NCBI GenBank assembly: GCA_003209655.1
Contig: QCPW01000001.1
Coordinates: 434,001 to 498,000, forward strand
Length of the DNA: 64,000 nt
Reading direction: 5' to 3'
Source of the DNA: Prochlorococcus sp. AG-442-M23
Lineage (GTDB): Bacteria > Cyanobacteriota > Cyanobacteriia > PCC-6307 > Cyanobiaceae
In this document: positions 1 through 9,283 of the stretch, piece after piece
How the letters are laid out: the number at the start of each line of letters is the position of its first letter
Numbering within the stretch: the stretch's first letter is position 1
Notes under the pieces: generated by a model
Database searches by the model: none
The model's input: only the letters and a program-made list of their open reading frames with translations
What the model was told of the DNA's origin: nothing
Program-made: the position numbers and the translations under genes

Positions 1-863
1 GTTCCAATACTTTTTTGAAGAAAGGTTTGAATTTTCTCTACTTGTTTAATAGTTTTTTTTGCATATTCTTTATCAATTGAAATTAGACCATCTTGTTCGG
101 GTCTAAACTTTGTAAGGCCGACTGGGACAATGGCTACAGAGAGAACTGTTTTAAAATTTTTTTTATGAAATTTTGCAAGGTCATAGATAGATTTTTCTAA
201 GATTTTACCATCGTTAATTTTCGGGCATATTACTATTTGAGCATGTATTTGGATTGAATTTTGTTTTAACCATTCAATTTGATTAAGAATTTGACTTGCT
301 TTTTTATTTTCTAATAATCTTTCTCTAGTATTTGGATCTGTGGCATGTACCGATACAAAAAGCGGTGATAGTTTTTGAGTGGATATTCTATTCCAGTCAT
401 CTTTGTTTAGATTTGTAAGTGTTAAATATGAACCATATAAAAAACTTAGTCTATAGTCATCATCTTTTACGTAAAGACTTTTTCTTTTTCCATTGGGTTG
501 TTGATCTATGAAGCAAAACGGGCACTTATTATTACATTGTTTAATAGAGTCGAATAATGCATCTTTAAAATTTATACCTAAATTTTCATCTTGATCTTTT
601 TCAATATTGATATTATGAATTTTCTTGTTTTTGTCTAAAACTGAGATATCTAAAATTTCTTCACTAATTAGGATTTGATAATCAATTAAATCTCTTGGTT
701 TCTTTCCATTAATACTAATAATTGAGTCACCTGATTCAAAACCTATTTCTTCAGCAATAGAATTATTTTCAACACTTTCAATTTCTGCTGGATTAATTTT
801 GTAATTTATATTAGGAATTAAAAGATCATTAGAATCCTCTTTATAATTGATTTCTTTCCACAC
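1..863 (-). CDS. Cyanobacterial radical-SAM FeS protein, TIGR03279/DUF512 type (3' end outside window)
   Basis: I read this on the minus strand from a GTG at 863; it stays open to the window edge, so the C-terminus is missing (about 287 codons visible). Residues about 20-60 look PDZ-like, with the phrase GFESGDSIISINGK. A cysteine cluster CNNKCPFC follows at about residues 110-117 (CX3CX2C), the radical-SAM-type iron-sulfur ligand pattern. The order PDZ-like domain, then radical SAM, then DUF512 matches a family conserved in cyanobacteria and annotated as a putative FeS oxidoreductase; its substrate is not known to me. No ATG lies nearby, so the GTG start is the best choice. It is divergent from the DUF3120 gene at 1050. 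Confidence 0.8.
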   Translation of the reverse strand, partial: MWKEINYKEDSNDLLIPNINYKINPAEIESVENNSIAEEIGFESGDSIISINGKKPRDLIDYQILISEEILDISVLDKNKKIHNINIEKDQDENLGINFKDALFDSIKQCNNKCPFCFIDQQPNGKRKSLYVKDDDYRLSFLYGSYLTLTNLNKDDWNRISTQKLSPLFVSVHATDPNTRERLLENKKASQILNQIEWLKQNSIQIHAQIVICPKINDGKILEKSIYDLAKFHKKNFKTVLSVAIVPVGLTKFRPEQDGLISIDKEYAKKTIKQVEKIQTFLQKSIG

Positions 864-1049
864 GATTAAAGGGCCAAACTTTTAACTATATATTTATTGT
901 AAACTTATATAAGACTCAAAGTATATTAAATACTCTTAAAATACTAAAAATGGTTAATTTATTTCAACTATAAGTCTAATAAAATATGTATAGAGCAGTT
1001 TTATTAACCTAGATCTAGATTAATTCAAATATTTTAAAGCCTTAAAGCA

Positions 1050-1817
1050 TTGGAAGAATTAATTACAAAAAAGATAGAAGTCAAAGATAATTTGGAACCT
1101 AGATTTCATGATGAAATTGATATTTTTAAAAGAAATTTCTTATCTCGACCAATTTCTTTAAGATTATGGTCTTCTTTTTTTGTAATTTTGCCAATTTTTG
1201 TTCAAGCACCATGGGTTAGATTCGAACCTATAAGTGCTCTTTGTACGACTTTTATTATTCTTTTAGTGGCATTTTTGCTATCTAGAAAAGAGAAAGATAA
1301 ATGGTTTATTGTCGGTTCCTTATTATTAGGAGTCTCAGGAAGTTGGCTTGGGGGGTGCTTATTTTGGGGCTGGTTAAGTGCTTATCCTATTTTACATATC
1401 CCGGTTGAAGCGGTGGCATTACCTCTTGCTATGGTTGGACTTGGAACAAAATGGAAAATCGGCTCAAGTTTTTATATTTCTTCTTTGTTTGGAACAGCTA
1501 TGACAGATATGGCAATATTTTTTACAGGAATAATGGATCAATGGAAGGAGGTTATCACTGCAGATTCTAGGAATGCTCCATTAATACTTCAGAAAACATC
1601 TGAAAATCTTATTCATTTAAAATCTTTGTCTATTATTATTTTGATGGGCTTGATACTTTGGTTAATATCAAAAGAAATTTTTAATATTGCAATTGCTAAT
1701 TCTGCAAATGGAAAGGCATTTTTAGTATCTAGTTATGTAATTCAAACTACTTTAATTGTTGATGGTATTTTTATTTTCTTGGCGATTATTCAACCAACAT
1801 TTAGTGGGTTGGTTTAA
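1050..1817 (+). CDS. DUF3120-type cyanobacterial integral membrane protein
   Basis: A 255-aa protein starting at a TTG; there is no in-frame ATG until well inside a membrane segment, so the TTG is likely real. A short acidic/basic N-terminus of about 35 residues precedes several hydrophobic segments (about 36-55, 60-78, 88-110, 120-150, 195-215, 235-255). The SRPISLRLW and QAPWVRF phrases fit the cyanobacteria-restricted DUF3120 family, as I recall it. The function is unknown; it should sit in the plasma or thylakoid membrane. Its TAA stop shares one base with the ATG of nadB (TAATG), so the two are probably cotranscribed and translationally coupled. I know of no reason to link it to NAD synthesis beyond that position. 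Confidence 0.7.
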   Translation: MEELITKKIEVKDNLEPRFHDEIDIFKRNFLSRPISLRLWSSFFVILPIFVQAPWVRFEPISALCTTFIILLVAFLLSRKEKDKWFIVGSLLLGVSGSWLGGCLFWGWLSAYPILHIPVEAVALPLAMVGLGTKWKIGSSFYISSLFGTAMTDMAIFFTGIMDQWKEVITADSRNAPLILQKTSENLIHLKSLSIIILMGLILWLISKEIFNIAIANSANGKAFLVSSYVIQTTLIVDGIFIFLAIIQPTFSGLV

Positions 1818-3484
1818 TGTTAAGGCCGCCATTTTCGCAAGAACTGATTTCGATTAATAATTGGGATGTAATCGTTATAGGTGCTGGAGCTGCAGGACTT
1901 ATGACTTGCCTTGAATTACCTGCAAATTTAAGGGTGCTTCTTTTAAATAGAAACACTAGCAAGGTATCTTCTAGTAGATGGGCACAAGGAGGGATAGCAT
2001 CTGTTATTAGGGAAGATGATTCATTTGAACTTCATGCTGATGATACGTTAAAAGCAGGAGATGGACTATGTGATTTTAAAGCTGTAGAAATGCTAGTTAA
2101 AGAAGCCCCAGGTTGTGTTGATAGGTTGCAGAATTTAGGCATGATTTTTGATCAAAGTTCTGATCAACTAGCTACTACTTTAGAAGCAGCTCATTCTCGA
2201 AGAAGAGTCTTGCATGTAAAAGATCGTACTGGAAGAGCATTAGTAGAAGTTTTAGAAGATCATGTTGAAAATAAAAAAAATATTCTTCACTGTAGGGGTG
2301 TAAGAGTAACTGAACTTTTTATTGAAAATCAAGAATGTAAAGGAGTTCAGGTTCTTGATGGGGCGAATTTATATTGGATTCAATCGAGAGCGGTTGTTTT
2401 GGCTACAGGTGGAGGTGGGCATTTATTCACTAATACAACTAATCCTGCTCAATCCTCTGGAGAAGGGATTGCTCTTGCATGGAAAGCAGGCGCTGCAATT
2501 GAAGATTTAGAGTTTGTTCAATTTCATCCAACTGCTTTAAAATTTTATGGGGCTCCTTGTTTCTTGATATCTGAGGCACTTAGAGGAGAGGGGGCCATTT
2601 TAGTCGATAAAAATGGTGAAAGCCCAGTTAAAAATCTTAAAAATCGTGATTTAGCTTCTAGAGACCAGGTTAGTAGAGCAATTATGAAGAATATGCATGA
2701 CAATAATGTAAATCATGTTGGTTTAGATCTTAGGTATATTGATCCAGAAAAAATTGTCGAGCGATTCCCCACAATTTTAAGTCGATGTCAGGATTATGGA
2801 GTTAATCCATTAAATGAGGTTATTCCTGTCGCTCCAGCAGCTCACTATTGGATGGGAGGTGTCAAAACTGATTTGAGTGCTTCTTCTACAAGAAAAGGAT
2901 TATATGCCGTAGGAGAAGTTGCTTCCACAGGCGTTCATGGCGCGAATAGACTTGCAAGTAATTCACTGATGGAATGTCTTGTTTTTGCTAGAAAAATGTC
3001 TTCGATTGTTCTTAATTATCCTTCTAAATTCGAAAAATTAGATAGATCAATCCAAGAGTTAGATATTGAAGATCCGCAAGAAGATCAAATTTCTAAAATT
3101 GCAGAAAAAATTGATGAATTAAGAAAACTATGTTGGTCAAATCTAGGTGTATCTCGAAAAAAGTTAAATATGAGTAAATTTCTTGATACTATTCAAAATG
3201 ATATGGCTCATTTACAAAAAAATTCCTTACTAAACAGTCTTGAAAAAATAAGAATTGATCAAAGAATTAAACTTACTGAACCAAATAGGAGAGCATTGAA
3301 TCTTTTACTTGATTTAAAGAATAGACAAATAACAACTACAACTTTATTAAAAGCTTGTCTATTTAGAGAAGAGAGCAGAGGAGGGCATTATAGAGATGAT
3401 TTTCCAGATAAAGATAAAGATTGGGAATGCCACACTAGACAACAGTTAGATCAAAAAATTCAAAAAAGATTTATTAAAAATTAG
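1817..3484 (+). CDS. nadB: L-aspartate oxidase
   Basis: This 555-aa flavoprotein oxidises L-aspartate to iminoaspartate, the first step of de novo NAD synthesis, passing product to NadA in the cytosol. The dinucleotide-binding motif GAGAAGL lies at about residues 22-28. The family signatures SSRWAQGG, QFHPT, EALRGEGA, AAHYWMGG and HGANRLASNSLMECLVF are all present in order. The C-terminal helical domain (about 430-540) carries the usual ESRGGHYRDDFP ending. Length and motifs agree with a complete succinate-dehydrogenase-family enzyme. The start overlaps the stop of the upstream DUF3120 gene by one base. The last 11 bp overlap the convergent VKOR gene. Confidence 0.95.
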   Translation: MLRPPFSQELISINNWDVIVIGAGAAGLMTCLELPANLRVLLLNRNTSKVSSSRWAQGGIASVIREDDSFELHADDTLKAGDGLCDFKAVEMLVKEAPGCVDRLQNLGMIFDQSSDQLATTLEAAHSRRRVLHVKDRTGRALVEVLEDHVENKKNILHCRGVRVTELFIENQECKGVQVLDGANLYWIQSRAVVLATGGGGHLFTNTTNPAQSSGEGIALAWKAGAAIEDLEFVQFHPTALKFYGAPCFLISEALRGEGAILVDKNGESPVKNLKNRDLASRDQVSRAIMKNMHDNNVNHVGLDLRYIDPEKIVERFPTILSRCQDYGVNPLNEVIPVAPAAHYWMGGVKTDLSASSTRKGLYAVGEVASTGVHGANRLASNSLMECLVFARKMSSIVLNYPSKFEKLDRSIQELDIEDPQEDQISKIAEKIDELRKLCWSNLGVSRKKLNMSKFLDTIQNDMAHLQKNSLLNSLEKIRIDQRIKLTEPNRRALNLLLDLKNRQITTTTLLKACLFREESRGGHYRDDFPDKDKDWECHTRQQLDQKIQKRFIKN

Positions 3485-4409
3485 AATCTCCTGGATAGCC
3501 TGTCTTTATAGCTAATTCATTCAAGTCGCGAGTACCACTAATGATTTCTCCATTTATTTCCCAAGAAGGAAATCCACTTATTCCTTTCGTTTGGCATAGC
3601 TCATACTCATTATCTTTACCATCTTTAGCACATTCAACTACTTGTAATTCTTTGACTGCTTCTTTACCAAATAATTGTTTCTGATCGTGGCAATGAGGGC
3701 ACCAATATGCACTATACATAACAACATTGTTTTCACTTAAAAATTTTGCAAATTTTACCTTCTGGGGAGAGCTTGAAGTGGTAATTATTGGCGATACATT
3801 TTCAGTGGGGCTTGCAACATCAATAGCATTAGAAGGATCAACGTTTGTTGACCAAATTAGGCCCCCCAGCAGGACACTAATGGCTACAATGAAACCTCTA
3901 AAAATCATAGGTTCTCTACTTTCAAACTTTGCTCCAATCATAGAAATTATAAAGATAGAAAACGATAAAATTGCTGAAAGTATACAAAAAAAGCAATATG
4001 CTTGAATCTTAAAAAACATTATATTTATCAATAAAAAGCTAAATGTTGATGACGCACAAGATATTAGAAATACTAACCACCATAAAAACCTATTTAGTGT
4101 TTCTTTTGGGGAAATTAAATTAAGCGAAAGTATTATTGTGATAACTAATATTGATAAATATGTTATTAATCCAGCTAATGAGAGAGGTATATTAACTTGA
4201 TTATTTTCAAATAAAGTACCCCAAGGACTATTTAAAACTGTTTCACAACCATTTTGTATACCTGGGCATGAAAGCGAAGTAAATAGTCCCCAGTTTTTTA
4301 AAGTAATCGAACCAGTGTCAACTATGCCTATAGTGCTAAGAATTGCGATTATAATTTTTGGCCATTTCAAATCTTTTTTATTTCTTCTGTTTAAAGTCTT
4401 AAGGGCCAT
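3474..4409 (-). CDS. Vitamin K epoxide reductase-thioredoxin fusion (disulfide-forming oxidase)
   Basis: A 311-aa membrane protein. The N-terminal VKOR domain has about five hydrophobic segments (roughly residues 17-35, 62-80, 95-110, 115-135, 140-158). It includes a CPGIQNGC pair and a CFFC quinone-site motif at about residues 139-142. After one more hydrophobic segment (about 170-186), a C-terminal thioredoxin-like domain carries the redox motif CPHC near residue 238, followed by a cis-Pro region GFPSW. In this family, quinone-linked VKOR reoxidises the attached thioredoxin domain, which introduces disulfides in lumen/periplasm proteins. Cyanobacteria and plant chloroplasts (LTO1) have this fusion. 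Its 3' end overlaps nadB by 11 bp in convergent orientation. Confidence 0.9.
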   Translation of the reverse strand: MALKTLNRRNKKDLKWPKIIIAILSTIGIVDTGSITLKNWGLFTSLSCPGIQNGCETVLNSPWGTLFENNQVNIPLSLAGLITYLSILVITIILSLNLISPKETLNRFLWWLVFLISCASSTFSFLLINIMFFKIQAYCFFCILSAILSFSIFIISMIGAKFESREPMIFRGFIVAISVLLGGLIWSTNVDPSNAIDVASPTENVSPIITTSSSPQKVKFAKFLSENNVVMYSAYWCPHCHDQKQLFGKEAVKELQVVECAKDGKDNEYELCQTKGISGFPSWEINGEIISGTRDLNELAIKTGYPGDSNF

Positions 4410-4514
4410 ACAAAATGAAAGTTTGTGATTTTCATTATCTATCCTAATATTATCTTGGCATAAGAGTTACATACGAAATGCTTTTTAAATCTTTTAAGTC
4501 TTATTTTTCAAGTC

Positions 4515-5879
4515 GTGAAACAAAATAGTCTCAATGAAAAAGCAAAAAAACTCTCTAAGATTGCATTCAGTCATGTTGGTTGCGAGAAAAATCTTGTTGA
4601 TACTGAACATATGCAAGGCTTATTAGATAAAGAGGGTTATGAAGTTGATAGCAATATAAATGATGCAAATGTTGTAGTTGTAAATACTTGTAGTTTTATT
4701 GAAACAGCTAGAGAAGAATCTATTAGAAAAATTCTAGAATATACAAATCAAGGCAAGGAAGTAATAGTTGCGGGCTGTATGGCGCAGCATTTTAAAGATG
4801 AACTTATAAAAGAAATCCCTGAAATAAGAGGTTTGGTTGGGACAGGAGATTATCAAAAGATAGCCAAGGTTTTAGATAGAGTAGAAAAGGGGGAAATCGT
4901 TAATGAAGTTTCAAAAATACCGGAATTTATTGCAGATGAGGAAATACCTCGTTTTGTAGATAAAAACAAATTTGTTGCTTATCTTCGTATTGCTGAAGGC
5001 TGCAACTATAATTGCGCTTTTTGTATTATTCCTAAGTTGAGAGGTCCTCAAAGAAGTAGAACAATAGAATCTATAGTTTCAGAAGCCAAAAGTCTTGTAA
5101 AGCAGGGTATTCAAGAAATTATATTAATTAGTCAAATAACAACTAATTATGGTCAAGATATTTATGGAAAACCATCATTAGCCAAACTTTTGAATGAGCT
5201 TTCTAAAGTTCAAATTCCTTGGATAAGGATACATTATGCTTATCCAACGGGTTTAACTGATGAAGTTATTAGAGCTTTCAAAGATTCAAAGAATATAGTA
5301 CCTTACTTTGATTTGCCACTTCAGCATAGTCATCCAGATGTTTTGAAGAGTATGAATAGACCTTGGCAGGCTTCTTTGAATGAATCAATTTTGGAGAAAA
5401 TTAGAGAAGAAATTCCATCTGCCGTATTAAGAACTAGTCTCATTGTTGGTTTCCCAGGAGAAAAAAAAGAATATTTTGAACATCTTCTCGAATTTTTGGA
5501 TAGACACAAATTTGATCATGTAGGAGTGTTTATTTTTTCTCCTGAGGAAGGAACTGCAGCTTTTGATTTGCCAAATAAAGTATCCCCAGAGGTTGCAGAG
5601 GCAAGAAAAGATAACGTTATTTCAGTTCAACAAAATATCTCTAAAGATAAAAATCAGTCATATGTTGGTTCAAAAATGAAGATTTTGGTAGAAAAAATAT
5701 CACAAAATAAAGAATTAATTGGTAGGTCGTACAATTTTGCGCCGGAAATCGACGGCAATGTGATTTTATCTATTAATGCTAATAATGATTTGAAAAATTA
5801 TATTGGTAAATTTGTTGAAGCAAATATTTCTTTTGCGGATGAATATGATTTGTATGGAGAGACTATTAAAATTTTGTAG
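4515..5879 (+). CDS. rimO: Ribosomal protein S12 methylthiotransferase
   Basis: A 454-aa MiaB/RimO-family radical SAM enzyme that methylthiolates a conserved aspartate of ribosomal protein S12. The start is a GTG at 4515. The N-terminal UPF0004 domain shows its three cluster cysteines in [20 protein letters not shown] and AGCMAQ; the GCEKNxVDTE form is typical of RimO rather than MiaB. The radical SAM motif CNYNCAFC is at about residues 163-170, and a C-terminal TRAM domain (about 375-450) ends the protein. It stands alone, with a short reverse-strand petL-like ORF just downstream. Confidence 0.93.
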   Translation: MKQNSLNEKAKKLSKIAFSHVGCEKNLVDTEHMQGLLDKEGYEVDSNINDANVVVVNTCSFIETAREESIRKILEYTNQGKEVIVAGCMAQHFKDELIKEIPEIRGLVGTGDYQKIAKVLDRVEKGEIVNEVSKIPEFIADEEIPRFVDKNKFVAYLRIAEGCNYNCAFCIIPKLRGPQRSRTIESIVSEAKSLVKQGIQEIILISQITTNYGQDIYGKPSLAKLLNELSKVQIPWIRIHYAYPTGLTDEVIRAFKDSKNIVPYFDLPLQHSHPDVLKSMNRPWQASLNESILEKIREEIPSAVLRTSLIVGFPGEKKEYFEHLLEFLDRHKFDHVGVFIFSPEEGTAAFDLPNKVSPEVAEARKDNVISVQQNISKDKNQSYVGSKMKILVEKISQNKELIGRSYNFAPEIDGNVILSINANNDLKNYIGKFVEANISFADEYDLYGETIKIL

Positions 5880-5883
5880 TTTT

Positions 5884-5976
5884 TTAAATTAATTTAACTG
5901 CTCTTAAGAGCTTATCTAATGCGAAAGCAGCTCCAAAACCAAAACCAATAAATGCAAAATAGAAAATGATGTTCAT
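5884..5976 (-). CDS. petL: PetL-like 30-residue single-helix protein (cytochrome b6f small subunit)
   Basis: A 30-codon ORF starting ATG at 5976 and ending TAA at 5884. The product begins MNIIFYFAFIGFGFG, forms one hydrophobic helix, and ends with LLRAVKLI. Both the length and the basic Lys/Arg-x-x-Lys-Leu-Ile tail match the cytochrome b6f subunit PetL of plastids and cyanobacteria (a short helix followed by a similar K/R-rich LI end). PetL is a peripheral single-span subunit that stabilises the b6f complex in the thylakoid membrane. The ORF lies in the gap between rimO and a reverse-strand DUF4346 gene, and no competing reading frame covers it. The identification rests on length and end pattern only. 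Confidence 0.6.
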   Translation of the reverse strand: MNIIFYFAFIGFGFGAAFALDKLLRAVKLI

Positions 5977-6040
5977 TAATTTTTTTATTTTTATTTAATT
6001 TAACATCAGATTAAAAGATTAGATTTTTTCGTTTAATTTC

Positions 6041-6427
6041 TTAATCTTGGATGTAGGGTAATTTTTTGTATAAACATTCTTCTGCTTTTTGTAATTCCCG
6101 GCCTAAATATAGAGCATGATCGAATCTGGTTATTAAGTCATTTCTTTTTTCAGTGATCAATATTCCTATTTGTTTCGCACTAATACCTTCAAAAACTTCA
6201 TTGCTAATTCTTTTATTTTGAGAATCGCATTTAATTGGTTCATTTGTTTCTGGGTCAAGCGCATATCCTTCATCATTAATATGATTTAGAAAATGCTCTA
6301 AAATTATTTTATTTTCTTCTAAATCTACTTTTATAATAAAATAACCGTTTGGATCTAAGTCTATATATCGGTTAGATAGATTATTATCAATCTTTATTTT
6401 TTCATCGAAACTTTTACTAGAATCCAT
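6041..6427 (-). CDS. DUF4346-type cyanobacterial protein
   Basis: A 128-aa soluble, acidic protein. Around residues 22-40 it has YIDLDPNGYFIIKVD, then EHFLNHINDEGYALDPETN; a final helical stretch contains HALYLGRELQKAE. This layout resembles the DUF4346 domain found across cyanobacteria and sometimes fused to dihydropteroate-synthase-like proteins. No catalytic motif is evident. I cannot assign a function. It sits alone between petL and the DUF482 gene, on the same strand as both. Confidence 0.65.
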   Translation of the reverse strand: MDSSKSFDEKIKIDNNLSNRYIDLDPNGYFIIKVDLEENKIILEHFLNHINDEGYALDPETNEPIKCDSQNKRISNEVFEGISAKQIGILITEKRNDLITRFDHALYLGRELQKAEECLYKKLPYIQD

Positions 6428-6488
6428 TCTCAGAAGTTAATAAAAAACTATATTACTAATATAATCTTTGGTAAAGCCAAACAATTTT

Positions 6489-7643
6489 TTATTTAAAGGG
6501 TATAGATTTATTTTCAAAATCAATTTCCATCTCGGTTTGTTTATTAACTTCATTTAGCCAAGGATAAATTATATTTTCCATATTTTTGTCAAACCACTTA
6601 TGCACGCTAACGGTGCTTTTTGCAAAGAACCCCCTTCGCCTTTTATGTTTACCACCCGCTCCAGGATCAAACAAATGGATATTATTTTTTATTGCCCATT
6701 CAATTGGCTGGTAGTAGCATAATTCAAAATGTAAATTAGATATTTCTTCTTGGCTACCCCAATATCTACCCCATAAGTTATTTTTATTTTTAACGCACAT
6801 CGACATAGCAAAAATATCGTTCGAATTATTTTTTGATGCGCTAAAAAGTAAAAGATTTTTTTTATTTTCAACAATTTTTTCGAAAAATGTAGATGTTAGA
6901 TATTTACTTCCCCAAACTCCCCACCTCGAACAATGCTGTTCATAAAAATTATGCATTTTTTTGAGGATTTCTTGGTTTATATCATCTTCATTAAAAATTT
7001 TTACTTTAATATCTTGTTTAGTAATTGATTTCCTCTCTTTTTTTATATTTTTTCTCTGATTAGAGTTAAATCTAGAAAGAAAATCATCAAACGTTTCTTC
7101 TCCATTACTTCTCCATTCACTGCTGGAATTTATCCATTCATGGTATCCCAAAGATTTAAGATGGTTTCCCCAGCTTTCATCAATATATAAAAAATTACAA
7201 CTTAAAATTTTGTTTGTAATCGCAAAGCTTTCGATATGGTTTATAAGTAAATTTGTAATTTCTCTCTTATCTTTATTTTTTTTATAAAGAAATTGATATC
7301 CATTTACAGGACTATAAGGACTCATTCCAATTAATTTGGGATAATAATTTAAATTCAGCTCTTGAGCCAATCTTGCAAATGATTGATCAAAAATGAATTC
7401 TCCATAGCTATGGTTTTTTAAAAAGAGTGGAGCAATTCCTAATATTTCTTCATTTTTATAAGCAACAAAATATAGAGACTGCCAACCAGTTTCTCTTGAA
7501 ACACTTTTTGATATTTCAAGGTTTCTAAGCCAGGTCCATTCATAAAAAGGATTATTGAGTTCATTTGCTAATTCATTCCATATCTCCTTGGAGATTTCCT
7601 TAATTGAAAATTTGACTTCAACTTTATGTGTTTTTTGGTTCAT
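6489..7643 (-). CDS. FemAB-like acyltransferase (DUF482 / GNAT superfamily)
   Basis: A 384-aa protein with the pattern of the FemAB-like DUF482 family. It opens with WNELANELNNPFYEWTWL, then ARLAQELNLNYYPKL and SPYSPVNGYQFLY in the first half. The second GNAT-type half has FNSNQRKNIKKERK, HNFYEQHCSRWGVWGSKYL, LWGRYWGSQEE and FDPGAGGKHKRRRGF. Members are annotated as peptidoglycan biosynthesis/recognition proteins and are thought to transfer aminoacyl or acyl groups; the real substrate is not established here. No signal peptide or membrane segment is seen, so it should be cytosolic. It lies 16 bp downstream of the RibD-C gene and could share its transcript. Confidence 0.8.
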   Translation of the reverse strand: MNQKTHKVEVKFSIKEISKEIWNELANELNNPFYEWTWLRNLEISKSVSRETGWQSLYFVAYKNEEILGIAPLFLKNHSYGEFIFDQSFARLAQELNLNYYPKLIGMSPYSPVNGYQFLYKKNKDKREITNLLINHIESFAITNKILSCNFLYIDESWGNHLKSLGYHEWINSSSEWRSNGEETFDDFLSRFNSNQRKNIKKERKSITKQDIKVKIFNEDDINQEILKKMHNFYEQHCSRWGVWGSKYLTSTFFEKIVENKKNLLLFSASKNNSNDIFAMSMCVKNKNNLWGRYWGSQEEISNLHFELCYYQPIEWAIKNNIHLFDPGAGGKHKRRRGFFAKSTVSVHKWFDKNMENIIYPWLNEVNKQTEMEIDFENKSIPFK

Positions 7644-7659
7644 TTATTATTGAATCTAT

Positions 7660-8310
7660 TTAAATTTTTTTGTAATGAACGTGGATTTCATTATTCATTA
7701 AATTTTTAATTGATTTTATTTCCCATAGTCTGTTGAGATTAAAAATCTCATTTGTTTGTTCTGGAGGGATCCATGTATATCTACCTCCAATAATTCGTGG
7801 AATTATTGTAATTTTTATATCTGTTATTAGATCCTCTTTTAAAAATGAATTTATAAGTTTTGCACCTCCTAAAAGCGCTAGATCATTTATTCCTTGTTTT
7901 TTGAGTAAAATTAATGTTTTCCCCCATGAATCTTCGAAAAAGAGTTGTTTCTCGAAGTAATTATTAGACGAATTATCAACTCTACTAGAGCTTATTAGCC
8001 ATCTTCTAATTGGTTGACCAAAGTATTTCCAATTACTGTTAAATTTTTTGCTATTTGAAGCAACTATAGAAATTGGTTGGCTTTTTGATATCTTTACTTC
8101 GTCATTATCATTGAGATTTTTAATTAGGTAAGTTGATTCATGAGCTATTAAAGTACCTAAACCAAAAATAGTGGCATCAACCATTGATAAGTTTTGATTC
8201 AACATTTTTTTGTCTTCTTCGCTTCCAAGATGCGATTCTCCACCTCCAGGAAATGCAATTCTCCCATCAAGACTAGATGCTATAACAATTATTACTCTTG
8301 GGATAATCAA
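7660..8310 (-). CDS. RibD C-terminal-type (DHFR-fold) NADPH reductase
   Basis: A 216-aa stand-alone reductase domain. It opens with IVIASSLDGRIAF, typical of the RibD_C/dihydrofolate-reductase-like fold. It then shows GSEEDKKMLNQ, DATIFGLGT, a central strand ending ALLGGAKLINSFL (nucleotide-binding loop) and IIPRIIGG. In riboflavin synthesis this fold reduces the ribosyl-amino-pyrimidine, but related single-domain proteins act on other pterin-like substrates. The TTG start at 8310 is inferred because no ATG exists near the N-terminus. The start overlaps the TGA stop of the upstream double PTPS gene (TTGA), suggesting coupled translation and perhaps a common pterin pathway. Confidence 0.78.
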   Translation of the reverse strand: MIIPRVIIVIASSLDGRIAFPGGGESHLGSEEDKKMLNQNLSMVDATIFGLGTLIAHESTYLIKNLNDNDEVKISKSQPISIVASNSKKFNSNWKYFGQPIRRWLISSSRVDNSSNNYFEKQLFFEDSWGKTLILLKKQGINDLALLGGAKLINSFLKEDLITDIKITIIPRIIGGRYTWIPPEQTNEIFNLNRLWEIKSIKNLMNNEIHVHYKKI

Positions 8311-9233
8311 GTTTGTGTGACTAAACTATTTTCAAATTTCAACTTCAATGAATTGGTTAACTTTTGATCAACATAAATTTCTGCAGCATTATTTGGGCTC
8401 TCTTGGAGTCTTATTTTGTGTAATGTTGCACCAAGGTTATGTATTGGTTTTTTAAGAATATCAGAAATATATAAAGCTATATTTTCAGCAGTTGGAACAC
8501 AATTATGGAAAAATTCGATGTCTTTATTTAGAAAAGTATGATCTAGTTGTTCAACAACCAAATCATTAATTATCTTTTGGAAGGCAGATAAGTCGCAAAC
8601 CATTCCTGTTCTTTTATCAATTTCTCCTTTTACAGTTATATCGACAAGATAGTTATGACCGTGTCCATTAACTCTGGCACATTTCCCATAGATTTTTTTA
8701 TTTTCATCAAAGGATATCTCTGCTTTTGCAAGTCTATGAGCGGCTGCAAAATGAGTTTGAACTGTTAAAAATGCTTCCATGTTTTTTCCAAAATAATCGG
8801 CCCATAAATTTGGGTTTTCATAAAGCCTTAGACTTGTAAGAGGTAAATCATCCTTTAAACGACTCCAAATGACCTTTACTAATGCTTCAGTTGTCGGAAG
8901 TACACCCTCTTGATTATTAACATTAAATTCAGGCCAGACATCATTTAAAAAACGAAAATCTAATTGTCCAGTAACCTTATCTTTAATAGAGTGTTTTACA
9001 TCAGAGAGATTCAGTACCATTCCATCAGAGTCTAGTTCGCCACCCATTGAAACAATAAGTTCATAATTATGACCATGACCTGGAGCAATACTGCACTTTC
9101 CAAAAAGAGATAAATTTTCTTCTGGGCTTTTTTCAGGAAGCCAATAACGGTGACTAGAACTAAAGCAGGCACGTCTAGTTATGACGCATTCACGTCCTTT
9201 TCCATGTAATGGTTTGGATTGTGTAGAAGTCAT
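8307..9233 (-). CDS. Tandem-domain 6-pyruvoyl/6-carboxy-tetrahydropterin synthase
   Basis: A 308-aa protein made of two PTPS domains, about residues 15-140 and 152-290. Each copy keeps the zinc histidines and catalytic cysteine: domain 1 has SSSHRYW and GKCSIAPGHGHNY, domain 2 has AAAHRLA and GKCARVNGHGHNY. Both also carry the MVLNLSD/MVCDLSA and LDFRFLND/LDHTFLNK strands and the TAE/TTE motif. The GKCxxxxGHGHNY spelling resembles pyruvoyl-tetrahydropterin synthases, while QueD-type enzymes make carboxytetrahydropterin for queuosine. Single PTPS chains are about half this length, so this is an in-frame duplication with both active sites apparently intact. It overlaps the following RibD-C reductase gene by 4 bp. 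Confidence 0.85.
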   Translation of the reverse strand: MTSTQSKPLHGKGRECVITRRACFSSSHRYWLPEKSPEENLSLFGKCSIAPGHGHNYELIVSMGGELDSDGMVLNLSDVKHSIKDKVTGQLDFRFLNDVWPEFNVNNQEGVLPTTEALVKVIWSRLKDDLPLTSLRLYENPNLWADYFGKNMEAFLTVQTHFAAAHRLAKAEISFDENKKIYGKCARVNGHGHNYLVDITVKGEIDKRTGMVCDLSAFQKIINDLVVEQLDHTFLNKDIEFFHNCVPTAENIALYISDILKKPIHNLGATLHKIRLQESPNNAAEIYVDQKLTNSLKLKFENSLVTQT

Positions 9234-9283
9234 ACCTGTCTGCGATAATACTATCTTAAGGTTTTAAATACGCTTTTGTCTTT

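Noticed and set aside
3727-4005. A 92-codon plus-strand ORF inside the VKOR-thioredoxin gene
   Set aside because: It is on the strand opposite to a well-supported gene with clear motifs; a frame shadow.
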